Assembly (NCBI GenBank): GCA_028565635.1
Contig: JAOXYB010036939.1
Location: forward strand, 1 to 13,658
DNA from: Phoronis ovalis
Taxonomy: Eukaryota > Phoronida > Phoronidae
Direction of reading: 5' to 3'
Length of the DNA stretch: 13,658 bases
Of the stretch, positions 1 through 9,048 are shown in pieces (position 1 is the stretch's first letter; every line of letters starts with the position of its first letter). The position numbers and the translations under genes are program-made. The notes below the pieces were generated by a model. That model did no database searches, was not told the origin of the DNA, and saw only the letters and a list, made by a program, of their open reading frames with translations.

Positions 1-156
1 GGGACATTTTTGTAATGATTTAAATTACATGAATTTACTATAGAAGTGGATGGGAAAATCAATTGTGTCCTTATACCATTTACTTGCAGCCTAGTTTACA
101 TGTGATGAAACTTGTATTACATTTCTTATAGGCTTCAATGTACATTTGGATACTAG

Positions 157-675
157 TATAAGCCGTTCTTCAATGATAGCTTCAAAGGTTCTATGATCAA
201 CAAAGACTTATTGTTCACCATCAGAGGAATCATACATGAAATTCTTGACACACATTTGGCATCAAAATCTTTGATCACAGCAGAAATTCCAGACATCTGC
301 GCCATTTTGACTTTGGAATATCACACTTTGGACATTTAGTTACAAAATAAATTTCATCTTCTATTAAATTATGACAGAATTTATGTCTCAGAGTGCGCCG
401 AAATATAGTTCTCAAATATTTGCAAATTTCTCAAAGATCTTTTAATCTCATCTAATTTCTTCTCTAACAGAAAGAGTCAAAGTAACAAAATAACCACCAT
501 TATCTTGACAATTATCCTGGCAAGCAGGAGAAAAAACAATCTTTAAATAGTAGCTCATCGTGACATTAACTATAGGCCCATACTGTGAGACTCCTGGTGG
601 CAAATACTGTTTTTTTCTCATACATATATTACAACATCTATTAACTTGATTTTGTACGGTAACGTATAATGTTTT
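157..675 (-). pseudogene. Decayed cysteine-rich (zinc-knuckle-like) coding region
   Basis: Read on the minus strand, protein-like sequence passes through three frames. Frame 1 is open for 75 codons (675 down to 451), includes RCCNIC and the stretch SQYGPIVNVTMSYYLKIVFS, and then meets TGA and TAA (450-442) while still reading protein-like (KIFEKFANI). Frame 2 (430 down to 278) holds HKFCHNLIEDEIYFVTKCPK followed by CDIPKSKWRRC and stops at TGA 277-275. Frame 3 (279 down to 157) carries CQMCVKNFMYDSSDGEQ, a TAA, then VFVDHRTFEAIIEERL. Cysteine pairs (CCNIC, CPKC, CQMC) suggest a zinc-binding fold. The smooth hand-over between frames, with at least two shifts and several stops, indicates a formerly coding sequence that has decayed. 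It could derive from a host gene or from a mobile element. I do not recognise the family and no intact start, poly(A) tail or splice site fixes its limits. Confidence 0.6.
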
Positions 676-770
676 TTATATTTTCTTTAAGCCGAAATAT
701 AAATAGAAAATACTTAGCCAATGAAAATGGTCCCTGGACCTTTGATCTTGCCTGAATAAGGAACTATATT

Positions 771-812
771 TTAGCGGTCAATTGGTTAGGTCAGCCGCTT
801 CGCATCTACTGT
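771..812 (+). repeat. tRNA-like SINE head remnant
   Basis: The segment reads like the 5' half of a tRNA: an A-box-like TAGCGGTCAATTGGTTAG followed by GCCGCTTCGCAT in the position of an anticodon arm. No convincing B box (GGTTCGANTCC type) follows, so it is not a working tRNA gene. A decayed tRNA-derived SINE is the simplest reading. The similarity is judged by eye and the element's 3' limit is not visible. Confidence 0.35.
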
Positions 813-2067
813 ATATATCCAAAATATATTTCTTTATTTTTTCAGATTGTTTATTCTAAGGCCCAATTTTACTTTTAATAATAATTAATTAATTAGACAA
901 CTATCATAATGAGACAGTATACAAATATTTGGGAGTTCTTTCTTATTTAACATAATTAGTTAATTTACAGCTCAAGCAGTTCTACATGTATAGATGTGCA
1001 AAAATGAAATCTAGAGAAATTATATTTTTAACTTACCTAGCTATAAACCATTTGACACTCTGACTTAATCTGAGTAAACTCGTCTGTTGCGCTACACGTC
1101 TGTTTGTTTATATCAGTATCTCCGCTGAGCAAGTGAAACATGTATAATAAATTAACGATGTGTCGCGCAACATTGTAGAAACCCGACTCATGCACAAGAG
1201 ACATAAAATTAAAATATGCACATTTATTAACTTACATCTTAAACATAAATACAACTCATCGCAAGTGCAAAGTATCAAAATAAACATAAAACGCATTGGA
1301 ATAAAAAAGATTTCCCCCGGTCACGGCGCAAATATAAAATATCAGTTAAAATCATCATTAGTTTATGCATATGTTGGGTATCCCTACAAAAATGATGTTA
1401 TTTAGATAGCCCCTGTCTCTACAAGCTGTATTTAAGATAACTAAATACACACAGTGGATCCATCTACGGCATTATATTTGGAAATGTGCCAAATTTTACA
1501 TTGTACAGAAGTGAGAATGGACGAACATTATTGCAATAAATCATTTTTTTCCTGACAGCTAAGTGCAATATGGATATTAAAAAAAAGTGTGTAGATTCAC
1601 TTAATAAAAATGTTACCTTGTGTCGAGACAATATGTAATTTACTAAGTACTACATCTGTGTATGAACATAACATATTTTATTAATACTTGTTTCGGTAGA
1701 AGAGCATAAATAATAGAAATAAATTTATTTTTTATACATCGCCACATCTGAAGGGTAGCTTTTAATAAATTCTTCTTCTACAATACCAATAATATTACAG
1801 AATATTACTGAAGAATCCAAAATTATCATATGATAATGTAAAATGATATTATGCTAGCGTCTTCTATAATTAATCAGAATTATTATCACTCATTAGATGA
1901 TAAAAGTCTGCTTAGTTCCCTACCCTGCCGCTTGCTGTCGCTGATAGTTACTTTACAATTGTATACTTTCCCCGGGTACTTTCTCAACCAACCTGAAAAA
2001 TCAATCAACTAACTAAATATAATTTTCATAAATCTATCAACTTCATTATTAACTGACAAAATAGCTT
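813..2067. other. AT-rich non-coding stretch
   Basis: I see no convincing gene here. Overlapping open frames on both strands between about 1108 and 1405 have low-complexity, AT-driven composition and no splice or start context. The only landmark is a CCCGGGTACT motif at 1971-1980, resembling the CCCGGG/GGTACTC junction of the repeat at the right edge of the window. Confidence 0.5.
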
Positions 2068-2228
2068 GCAAAGAGATCGCTTTGTTGCTAAAAAATTGTC
2101 TTGAAATCATACCAACAGCCGATACCAACAGTGATCCTAGGTGCATTGACCTTCCAGATCTCCTGTGCCGTGGACCTCATTCCGAGGCTATGAGATAAAA
2201 TGCACGCATGGTCCTCGGTTACGGTATC
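2068..2228. other. GC-richer island with nested inverted repeats
   Basis: This block stands out from its AT-rich surroundings. A small hairpin (CAAAG 2069-2073 with CTTTG 2080-2084) precedes a nested set: GATACC 2121-2126 with GGTATC 2223-2228, GTGCAT 2141-2146 with ATGCAC 2200-2205, and CTCAT 2176-2180 with ATGAG 2190-2194. The loop of the inner hairpin contains CCGAGG (2182-2187), which is complementary to CCTCGG at 2213-2218, so an alternative or pseudoknot pairing is possible. It could be a structured RNA, a small non-autonomous element, or coincidence. I cannot match it to a known RNA family. Confidence 0.3.
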
Positions 2229-3078
2229 AGTATATTGTTCCAAACTAACTGTTTCTTTTGAACTCATTTGTCTTCGAGCTCAAAAATTTTAACAGAAAAC
2301 GATTTTTATAAATATAGTTATAAATACAACATTTTTATATAAAAATTAATTGAAATGTAATATAGGCATTGTTAAAATGACAATTAACACAGATGAGTTC
2401 CCATATCTATTTAATCATTCGTATATGAAGATGAATTTATGTGTAATGATAATAATTAACTCGAGATACATTGTAACTATACCATTCTTCTCTCATTTTC
2501 ATAACCAACATGAAGAAAATAAATAGCTAACGTTACGCTTTAAAGTTTGTAACTCCAAAAGAGAAGTAAAATGAACAATGGTTTTAGCTTTTTCTTTTTC
2601 AAAAAAAATATAGTTCCAAACTTCTATTCAGCCTATACAAGTTAAAACTTTCAACTTATCTTTAGATATAGAATAGATCTACAACAAAGTATTTCAGATT
2701 TTTCAAGTTTTTGCTTTATTTAAAATTAACTTGCGAAGTTTAAAGGTTTCATTTTTGGTGATTTAACCCGACTTGAATTTTGAACGAAGCAGAATTCAAA
2801 AAAGGAATTGAGATGAGTGTTTTGTAAATATATTCTCAAAGCTCATTTGTGCAAAGTTTTAAGTCTATAGTTGAAACGGTGGTTTTGACTTACATGCAAA
2901 TACTTTTGAAACAAAAGACTTCTGTTCTAAATGGCTTGTTGTCAGGCCATATAAAATTCAAGCTTTGTAACTTAATGTGTGTTACCTTTGTAAAATGTAC
3001 CTAATGAACTGGACTAAAACAAATAAAACATTGCTGTTGATTAATAAGAATGAACTCACAAATACTACTCTATTTACT
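2229..3078. other. AT-rich non-coding stretch
   Basis: No gene, RNA or clear repeat is visible. Long A/T runs and frequent stops in all six frames argue against coding sequence. Confidence 0.5.
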
Positions 3079-3103
3079 GGGAAATACTCCCGGGAAAATA
3101 CTC
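3079..3103. repeat. Imperfect 12-13 base tandem pair
   Basis: GGGAAATACTCC (3079-3090) is followed after one base by GGGAAAATACTC (3092-3103). The junction creates a CCCGGG palindrome. Confidence 0.6.
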
Positions 3104-3132
3104 TTGCTGTTACAAATTCAAAAGTTATTTAC

Positions 3133-3144
3133 GCCACCTAGTGG
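3133..3144 (-). promoter_or_regulatory. CTCF-like core motif
   Basis: On the minus strand this reads CCACTAGGTGGC, which fits the bilaterian CTCF core CCASYAGRKGGC at all 12 positions. CTCF is present in most bilaterian animals. A single 12-base match can occur by chance or come from a repeat, so function is inferred only. A perfect CRE lies 43 bases downstream. Confidence 0.4.
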
Positions 3145-3186
3145 AAATAAACTGAAAATCTTTCCACCGGCTTCATTTGCCTACTA

Positions 3187-3194
3187 TGACGTCA
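3187..3194. promoter_or_regulatory. Perfect CRE palindrome (TGACGTCA)
   Basis: The full 8-base CREB/ATF consensus is present and lies close to the CTCF-like core. About 200 bases downstream is a possible initiation codon at 3394. An 8-mer is not proof of a regulatory element, but it is rarer in AT-rich DNA because it holds two CpG-flanking half-sites. Confidence 0.35.
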
Positions 3195-3393
3195 TCAGTG
3201 TTGCCAAACAAGGAATCATATGATTGTGATATTTTAAGATTTGGATGCTATTGCCATTACCGGACTCACATGGAACTGACTACTGATTTTAATAGAATAT
3301 TGCGTTATAAATTCAAGTTGGCGTAGGAGTAAATTGCAAAGCGTATTAATTAGCATTTTTCTCTTTTCATTTTCTTTCGGCCCCCGGGCAACC

Positions 3394-3546
3394 ATGACAG
3401 TGGATATAGTTTCGCACAAAGTGAGAGAAATCACAAATTGAAAAGGTAATTTTTATCACAAATTGAGGGATTATGCCCAAGCCAAGCTTGTCAAATTGAC
3501 AATTCTTAAAGTTGAAGAGCAGGCTATAAGAGCCCTGATGCTTTAG
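3394..3546 (+). pseudogene. Possible broken short coding remnant with one internal TGA
   Basis: From an ATG at 3394 (context GCAACCATGA) one frame reads MTVDIVSHKVREITN, meets TGA at 3439-3441, and continues in the same frame for 34 codons (KGNFYHKLRDYAQAKLVKLT, then ILKVEEQAIRALML) to TAG at 3544-3546. The second half looks like an amphipathic, possibly coiled-coil helix. The frame is also open upstream of the ATG to about 3280 with a hydrophobic run, so the start is uncertain. A coiled-coil (for example TRIM-like) fragment is one guess with no direct proof. Chance open frames of this size are expected in the window. Confidence 0.22.
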
Positions 3547-4536
3547 GAACAAAGTGTTTAGAAGGTGGTTTCACTATTCGGATGACATAGTTGAATAAAG
3601 AAGCTTCTATCTAGCTAAATGATTCATCACAGAGGCATGAAGGAAATGAAAATGTTCAAATTTTTAAAATGCCATTGACAGTACAATACTAAAATATTTG
3701 AAGGGATCTTCCATTTCCATATTCAAAGACTAAACCAAATGCAGTTTAAAGGCCACTATTCGAAAATGGATTTTAATTCGCATCTAGCTACTAATCAAGG
3801 GAATTACGTATATGAAAATGCACCGACAAGATTAAAAAAGATATAATATTTATTGTTCTACTTGACTGCCTCAGTGAATTTAGTTTTCACTGAATAACCT
3901 TGATTTTGCTACATTGAATGTCACAACTGACAAAGAATGATATAATAAATACGGAAGTGTGATAAACGATTTAAAATTAAATCCCTTTCGATATTTGACG
4001 TACTTAGTAATTATTAATGATATATCAATAATTCTTTCTTATAATAAACAGAAGGGCTACGAAGACGCTATTAACATTAACTAGTACATGGTCATGGCAT
4101 TAAAACCACCTGCTCAATATAATTACATATTTCTTTTGAGTTTGATATCAAAATGACTAGGTTTATTCATGACTGACGATTTAGTTTCATTTAGTAAAAT
4201 TGTAAAGTGTAGTATGATCGATGATTTCGCTGTGTAATTGGATAATTGTATGTTCACCTGCATAAATGTGTATACTGACTTTTATACTATTGCAAATTAT
4301 AACTGAACCAATAGTGATTTGCAGAAATAATAGTAGTCATGTAACAATGCTGTAGCACTTTCTCCAATTAATTTCGTACTGGATTTCTGCAAGTTCACAT
4401 GATGTAAAGGATAAAAAAAACGTGAGAAATAATACTGTTCATTTGGAGGAAGAATCAATATTTTATTGTTACTGTCAATTGCGGGAGATTGACAGCAAAA
4501 CAAAAAGTACACATTAACAATGTAATACATAATACC
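3547..4536. other. AT-rich non-coding stretch
   Basis: I see no gene, RNA or clear element. A minus-strand open frame at 4297-4530 has AT-driven composition and no supporting signals. Confidence 0.5.
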
Positions 4537-4548
4537 TGTGTGTGTGTG
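4537..4548. repeat. Short (TG)6 microsatellite
   Basis: Six TG units occur in a row just before a GC-richer stretch. Confidence 0.8.
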
Positions 4549-4768
4549 CTGAATGTAACAGTGTCAGGTGGTCGCAAGTAGCTGTATTACGAGCATCCTC
4601 CGAACGCATATGCTTCTGGACCACGCAATATAGAAACATATATTGTGAGAATAAGCCCTTGGCTTGCGAGGATATGCCTAGAGTTAGTTATTCTGTTCTA
4701 CGGATTGACACATGTACTGGTAATTAGACGATAACGACTTTCGGTAGTATACGTATTGAAATAGATAA

Positions 4769-4791
4769 TTATGTATACAGTATACACATAA
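4769..4791. repeat. Near-palindrome
   Basis: TTATGTATAC (4769-4778) is mirrored as a reverse complement by GTATACACATAA (4780-4791), with a two-base insertion in the right arm. It lies immediately before a YY1-like motif and could form a cruciform or bind a dimer. Confidence 0.55.
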
Positions 4792-4793
4792 TG

Positions 4794-4804
4794 GCCGCCA
4801 TATT
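4794..4804 (+). promoter_or_regulatory. YY1-like motif, candidate promoter element
   Basis: GCCGCCATATT fits the YY1/Pho-type consensus (CCGCCATNTT). In animals this motif often sits at or just after transcription starts. The first coding exon proposed here begins about 360 bases downstream, so a start near this site is plausible. There is no transcript evidence in the sequence itself and no convincing TATA box. Confidence 0.35.
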
Positions 4805-5123
4805 CAACTACAGTAGTAATTTAAAGGAATTCTGTATACCACAATTATCTTGTTATACAAAGTAAGGAAGTTTGATACAGTAAGAAGCACTATAATGTTC
4901 TTACTCGAAGCGATCGATGATTTATTAAATAGAAGATATGTAATTTTAATATTTACTTGGATTTTACGCCATTAGTATTTGCCAGAAATCAAACACAATT
5001 TATAAAATTATTATTTTTTAAACATTAGTTCACAATGATTTGTCGAAAGGTAAATGCGTTATAACTATTAACACTGAAGGAGGTGATAAAAACTCATATC
5101 GATTCACATTTTGAAACATTAAA

Positions 5124-5156
5124 ATGGAGTATGTTTCGATTTTTATTGTTTCTTGA
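5124..5156 (+). other. Short upstream open reading frame
   Basis: ATG at 5124 opens a 10-codon frame (MEYVSIFIVS) ending with TGA at 5154-5156. It is out of frame with the proposed main ATG at 5165 and ends 8 bases before it. If the transcript includes this region it could reduce or modulate initiation at 5165. Confidence 0.3.
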
Positions 5157-5164
5157 AGCAAAAG

Positions 5165-5212
5165 ATGCAAGATTCCTCATCAGAAAAAGGAAAAGGACCA
5201 CAAAAGCCTAAG
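5165..5212 (+). CDS. First coding exon of a multi-exon gene (partial)
   Basis: ATG at 5165, with A at position -3, starts 16 codons (MQDSSSEKGKGPQKPK) that end exactly at a strong 5' splice site, AAG|GTGAGA, in phase 0. The peptide is hydrophilic and lysine/serine-rich, without a signal peptide, as expected for a cytosolic N-terminus. The next well-formed plus-strand exon, at 13327, begins in phase 0, so the two join without a break to ...PQKPK-STKQVYDNPSF.... This match is the main reason for calling such a short exon. Protein identity is unknown. The upstream stretch holds a YY1-like motif and a short upstream frame. If the true start is in another exon, this one could be wrong. Confidence 0.5.
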
Positions 5213-5722
5213 GTGAGAGTTACAACGATTTAATGCCGTCGATGTGTCATTTTCCCACCTGCACCTGCATACGATCATCAATTACTGATATATATCTTGT
5301 ACAGTATTTCCTTGATCCTGCGGTTCCTCACATACTTTTAATGTTCTCATAGTATGTCAAATTCTGAAACCAATAAAATCTGGGGTAGCAGTTATTGTCT
5401 TTATTTTAATATGACCTAAAAAATGGATAGAACTTTACCCATGGAATGACTAAAAATCCTCATAGTTTGCCATACAAAGCAGAGTGTATATACAGAACAC
5501 ATAATAATTTTTTGCTTGCAAAAAATCTACGACTTTTTCGCTTCTTATTTCACTTGACACTTAATATCTCCGTAGACATATTATTACCATAAATATAATT
5601 AGTTTTTACCTTTTAAGGAGTCTCCTGTTAGTTTTATATGTTTTCTTTCTTCTAATTTTTTACAAGCTATATCTTAAAGATGATTACAGCTAGGGACATG
5701 ATTCTTCAGGTGTGACATCTGG

Positions 5723-5735
5723 AGGTCAAAGGTCA
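5723..5735 (+). promoter_or_regulatory. Perfect DR1 nuclear-receptor element
   Basis: Two exact AGGTCA half-sites are separated by one base (AGGTCA-A-AGGTCA), the arrangement bound by HNF4, RXR and related receptors in animals. It belongs to a local cluster of half-sites. Repeat origin is a serious alternative. Confidence 0.4.
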
Positions 5736-5785
5736 AATTTCTAAAATTGTTCAAAACATTCCAAACTGATGGTAACAGGTTATAA

Positions 5786-5807
5786 AAAGGTCATTATGGT
5801 GACCTTT
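5786..5807. promoter_or_regulatory. Inverted AGGTCA repeat with 6-base spacer (IR6)
   Basis: AAAGGTCA (5786-5793) and TGACCTTT (5800-5807) are exact reverse complements around TTATGG. Each arm contains a full AGGTCA half-site. Confidence 0.35.
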
Positions 5808-5884
5808 AATAATATTTAGGTATTAAAAGCTGAAATTTATTTTTAGCATACTTTCAGTTCATTTTATGGAATAAACATGTTGCA

Positions 5885-5953
5885 AGTCTCATAGCTCAAC
5901 GGTTAGTCCAGCAGGCTTGTAATGTGACATTTAACAGTCCCAGAGTCAAAAGA
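5885..5953 (+). repeat. tRNA-derived SINE-like remnant
   Basis: GTCTCATAGCTCAACGGTTA matches the start and A box of a tRNA (TAGCTCA-GG type), followed by an anticodon-arm-like GCAGGCTTGTAATG. A degenerate B-box region (AGTCCCAGAGTC) lies near 5936-5947. The loss of GGTTCGA makes a functional tRNA unlikely. The surrounding AGGTCA-rich DNA may be the body or tail of the same mobile element. Judged by eye only. Confidence 0.45.
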
Positions 5954-6006
5954 TAAAAATCTAAAAATGACATGAATTTACACAGAAAAGATTTTTATAC
6001 ATTTAG

Positions 6007-6023
6007 AGGTCGTCAAGAGGTCA
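6007..6023 (+). promoter_or_regulatory. Imperfect DR5 (AGGTCG-N5-AGGTCA)
   Basis: Two half-sites, the first with one mismatch, are spaced by five bases as in retinoic acid response elements. It lies in the same cluster as the perfect DR5 at 6102. Confidence 0.3.
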
Positions 6024-6101
6024 AGTAGTCTTTTTGAAGTCAAAAAGTCCCGAAGCAATGAATTTCCAATGGTTGCTGAAAGGTTCAACAGCAATGCTGA
6101 A

Positions 6102-6118
6102 AGGTCACTTAGAGGTCA
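6102..6118 (+). promoter_or_regulatory. Perfect DR5 (AGGTCA-N5-AGGTCA)
   Basis: Two exact half-sites flank CTTAG, the classic RAR/RXR spacing. A 10-base unit GCTGAAAGGT (6075-6084) recurs at 6096-6105 with a 21-base period, so the site could have arisen within a tandemly expanding repeat rather than by selection. Confidence 0.4.
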
Positions 6119-6124
6119 TGCAAC

Positions 6125-8304
6125 ATCCATAAAAGTTACAAAATTATTGAAATGGTATACGCTTACCTGAGGTTATGCGCGAAAGAGTCATGAAACGAAG
6201 TTTTTCACCACTGTGTGTATTACTATATGTTTTCTACAATAACCACGGATAGTGTTTTCAGAGTCGCATGGTTTCTTTGAAACGCTTGCTTTGAAAGAAT
6301 TGTATTGCTATTATAATTCTATAGTTGAAGATCTGATACTGATGGTTATGTGAGGTCATAATCCTGACAAATTTACAAGTCTGTATCATTTCCATTGATG
6401 GATATGCAATTATCAAAGTCGGTGATCATTGTAGTAATTCACATTTTAAGAGGAATTTTTTCATCATGTATCTAGCTTTGTTGGACACTTGACATTTTCT
6501 TTCTTTGCTGATATGCCTTATGCCTTCCTTGTTTGATATTTGGATAATAAGTACCTGTTCGTAAAGCACTTTTGTATGTGTTGTGCTATGTTATTTAAAT
6601 ATATTTGCACTGTTTCCTATCATCAGCATAGATTTTTTCTATGTGGTGAGGCATATTTTACATTTTGTTTTCTATATTGTGTGGGAACGTTACATACCAA
6701 TATTATTGCAACATATAATTAATTTGATAAGTGCAAGAAATAAATTAAACTAATCTTGCAGAATGTTTGCTTTAAAACAGTAACACTGTTATCAATATGC
6801 ATTAGACATGAAGTTATACGCGATGCTTGATTTCGCTTATATGTGGTTTCAGTAGGTAATACGTGGTGCTGTACTATTTAATGAATTGAAGGATATTTTT
6901 ATTTCCCAGATATTTGTATATCGATACTTAAACGGAAAATTGACATAAAAAGCTGTTGACATTCATCCTTTTATATAATGCAGTGATCAATGAAGTTCAA
7001 TTGTTCAAGATTAACACAATTTCCTATTTGTCGGCAACACAAGAAGTGCCCAGGGCATTAGCTTTCCCTCTTATAGAAAAAAGACAAGTCAATGAGACTT
7101 TAATCGGGTTTTTGTTTAGGAATACAACGTTTTGAACAATAAAGCTGATATTTATCCTATTGTATTGACAATTAGTTATGCAAATCTTGGATTTTCATGC
7201 CAGATCCACTCCAACTGTAATATTGTGCAAATGATGACTATTATTTTGTTATAAACATGACAATTTAGTCCTTGGGGTCCTTTTATAGTGTAGGAGATCT
7301 AGCAAGAATATCCCTTTGTCAGATTTTTCAAGTGCAAAAAAGTGTCACACAGGGAAGTGTCATAGGTTTAGTTTGCTTTATCAATTTTTGACATAGAAAC
7401 CTGTTTTCATGAAAACATTTATTTTTTGTAAAGCGAATGAGCTTGTTACACAGGGAAGGAAAATTGTATGCGCGAAGTTTGAGTCAGTCTATGAAAGGTA
7501 TGGTATGGTACTTGTTTCAGTAAAGGGTGGGTTTTTCTGACTTATTAGTATTAGTTAGTCATGCAGCTAAGTATAAGTTTTTTTAGTCTCAAACCAAGAA
7601 AGGAATATAGAGAGTGTAACAGGTTTGGAAGGTGCGACTTGATTTTGCTTGGACTGATCCCCGCCTCTAATATACATATATTTTTTTATAAACAGCTACA
7701 TAATTTCAATTATAAAAGTATCGTGAACAAGGGTATGTGCACCAGACCGGCATAATAATATAGTTATTAAAACTTATAATGAAATAGTGCAGTTCTAGTT
7801 AGACATGATAATTACACTACGAAATAGGAAATGTTGACTACGTCACCAACAAAGAATAAACAGGATGAAGGAAAACTGTTATTCAAATGTAGGACTTCGA
7901 TGAAGTAGTCAGCGAAAGACAAGAGTTATAGTGATTGTCTAAACTTTTCAGTTAAAATGAAATTTATTTAACGAAGAGCTAGTTTGTTCTCATCTATTAA
8001 TGCAACTATATATGCAACAAGGTTTTGCATCTTGGCAGTACACAGCAGCATCTGCATGAACATCATGCAGTGAGCAGAAGTAATTTCAATAATAGAATAC
8101 ATTTTATAGTATAGAAGAAGACATACAATTTAAGTGATGCATGCAGCTCCAGCACTGAACAATATCAGTACTGGGAGACCTGAATTTGCGTTCTTGTCCT
8201 TAGAAGGCAAATTGGTTGTAGATTTTAAATAATTAACATTGAAATATTTAAAAGCACAATTGCCATGAGTCGTATAAAGTCAATAATGATATTATCCTGG
8301 CATT
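6125..8304. other. Intronic stretch without a clear gene
   Basis: No convincing exon, RNA gene or mobile element is visible. A perfect TGCCCAGGGCA palindrome (7047-7057, AP-2-like GCCN3GGC) and an 11-base direct repeat ACACAGGGAAG (7347-7357 and 7448-7458) are the only marks. Open frames at 6540-6722 and 7561-7755 have no splice or composition support. Confidence 0.45.
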
Positions 8305-8318
8305 TATATATATATATA
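8305..8318. repeat. (TA)7 microsatellite
   Basis: Seven TA units occur in a row. Confidence 0.85.
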
Positions 8319-8372
8319 ACATTTGGGATTAACGTCCATCGAGTTGTCGCTATACTAGATTAAATTTAACTA

Positions 8373-8621
8373 GTGAATAATTTATGTCGGTTCCATAAGA
8401 GTACTTTTATTATAAAATTTTCAATTGCCAAGTACCATTGTACTTTATTATTATTATTGTCTGGTTTAAGTTACGACGCAGAATTTTTAAAAAAGCGTGG
8501 GCCATTCGTCCTTCACGTGCTGGGTTCAAGGAATCCTGTACTAGTATCTATACGGGGGTCAAGCCTGGAATACGGATCTGTGTATTATGACATAGCAACG
8601 CTGAAGAAGGAATTAACTTAA
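8373..8621 (+). other. Doubtful open frame, with a GC-richer 3' half
   Basis: The frame runs to TAA at 8619-8621. Its 3' half reads protein-like (KKRGPFVLHVLGSRNPVLVS, later EYGSVYYDIATLKKEL) and is richer in G+C than its flanks. No clear acceptor suits it; TTTAAG at 8465-8470 and CGCAG at 8477-8481 are weak. The phrase GGTTCAAGGAATCC near 8523-8536 resembles a split tRNA B box, so a tRNA-derived element is an alternative. Open frames of about 80 codons are expected by chance on this scale, so I do not call it a gene. Confidence 0.15.
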
Positions 8622-9048
8622 ATCGGTCGCATGATTTATTGTTTTTTTTTTGTGATCAATTTTGTACATTCTTCACACAGATCAAGAGAAACGTAATAAT
8701 CGATAGACTTTTTAGAACAGTTTCATATTTTGTTTATTAAACATCAGTTATTATTATATCCTGTTACAGATGTGTCATTACTGTTATTAATCGTTTTTAC
8801 ATTCAACTCGATGTTCATTATACGACGTAAATCTGACTTCTGTCGATAACTTCATGTTGAGACTTCACGATATGGACTACACGTAACTAACAATTTTGAT
8901 AAGAATTAGCAAACTACAAAGTAGCAAGGAGATACAGATAAGTGATGAAAATAACAAACTTAAGGAAATATTGATACTGCAATAATATGTAAATAACTCT
9001 AATGGATAGTTTACCCTCTCCATTTACTGTGTTGTTCCTTGTTCATAG

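Noticed and set aside
1108-1405. Overlapping 62- and 81-codon open frames on opposite strands
   Set aside because: AT-driven composition, no splice or promoter context, and such lengths are expected by chance.
2209-2240. Reverse-complement resemblance to the CTGATAC...CCGAGGAC part of U2 snRNA
   Set aside because: Only short scattered identities, and the conserved U2 5' end and branch-point region are absent.
3234-3552. Two minus-strand open frames (66 and 61 codons)
   Set aside because: The plus strand reads more protein-like over the same DNA, and no minus-strand acceptor or donor supports them.
4542-4727. 61-codon plus-strand frame ending near a CTG|GTAATT donor-like site, after a TAACAG acceptor-like site
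   Set aside because: The frame contains no recognisable motif, the acceptor is preceded by a TG microsatellite rather than a good pyrimidine tract, and the length is unremarkable.
5081-5090. AGGAGGTGAT, identical to a bacterial ribosome binding site
   Set aside because: No start codon at a suitable distance, and the window is clearly eukaryotic in organisation.
8157-8185. GTACTGGGAGACCTG resembling part of a 5S rRNA gene
   Set aside because: The match is only a few bases with an internal deletion, and the rest of a 5S gene is absent.
7975-8235. Minus-strand frame of about 90 codons broken by a single TAA, with hydrophobic stretches
   Set aside because: The two parts are about 57 and 33 codons, within chance expectation, and no motif or border signal was found.
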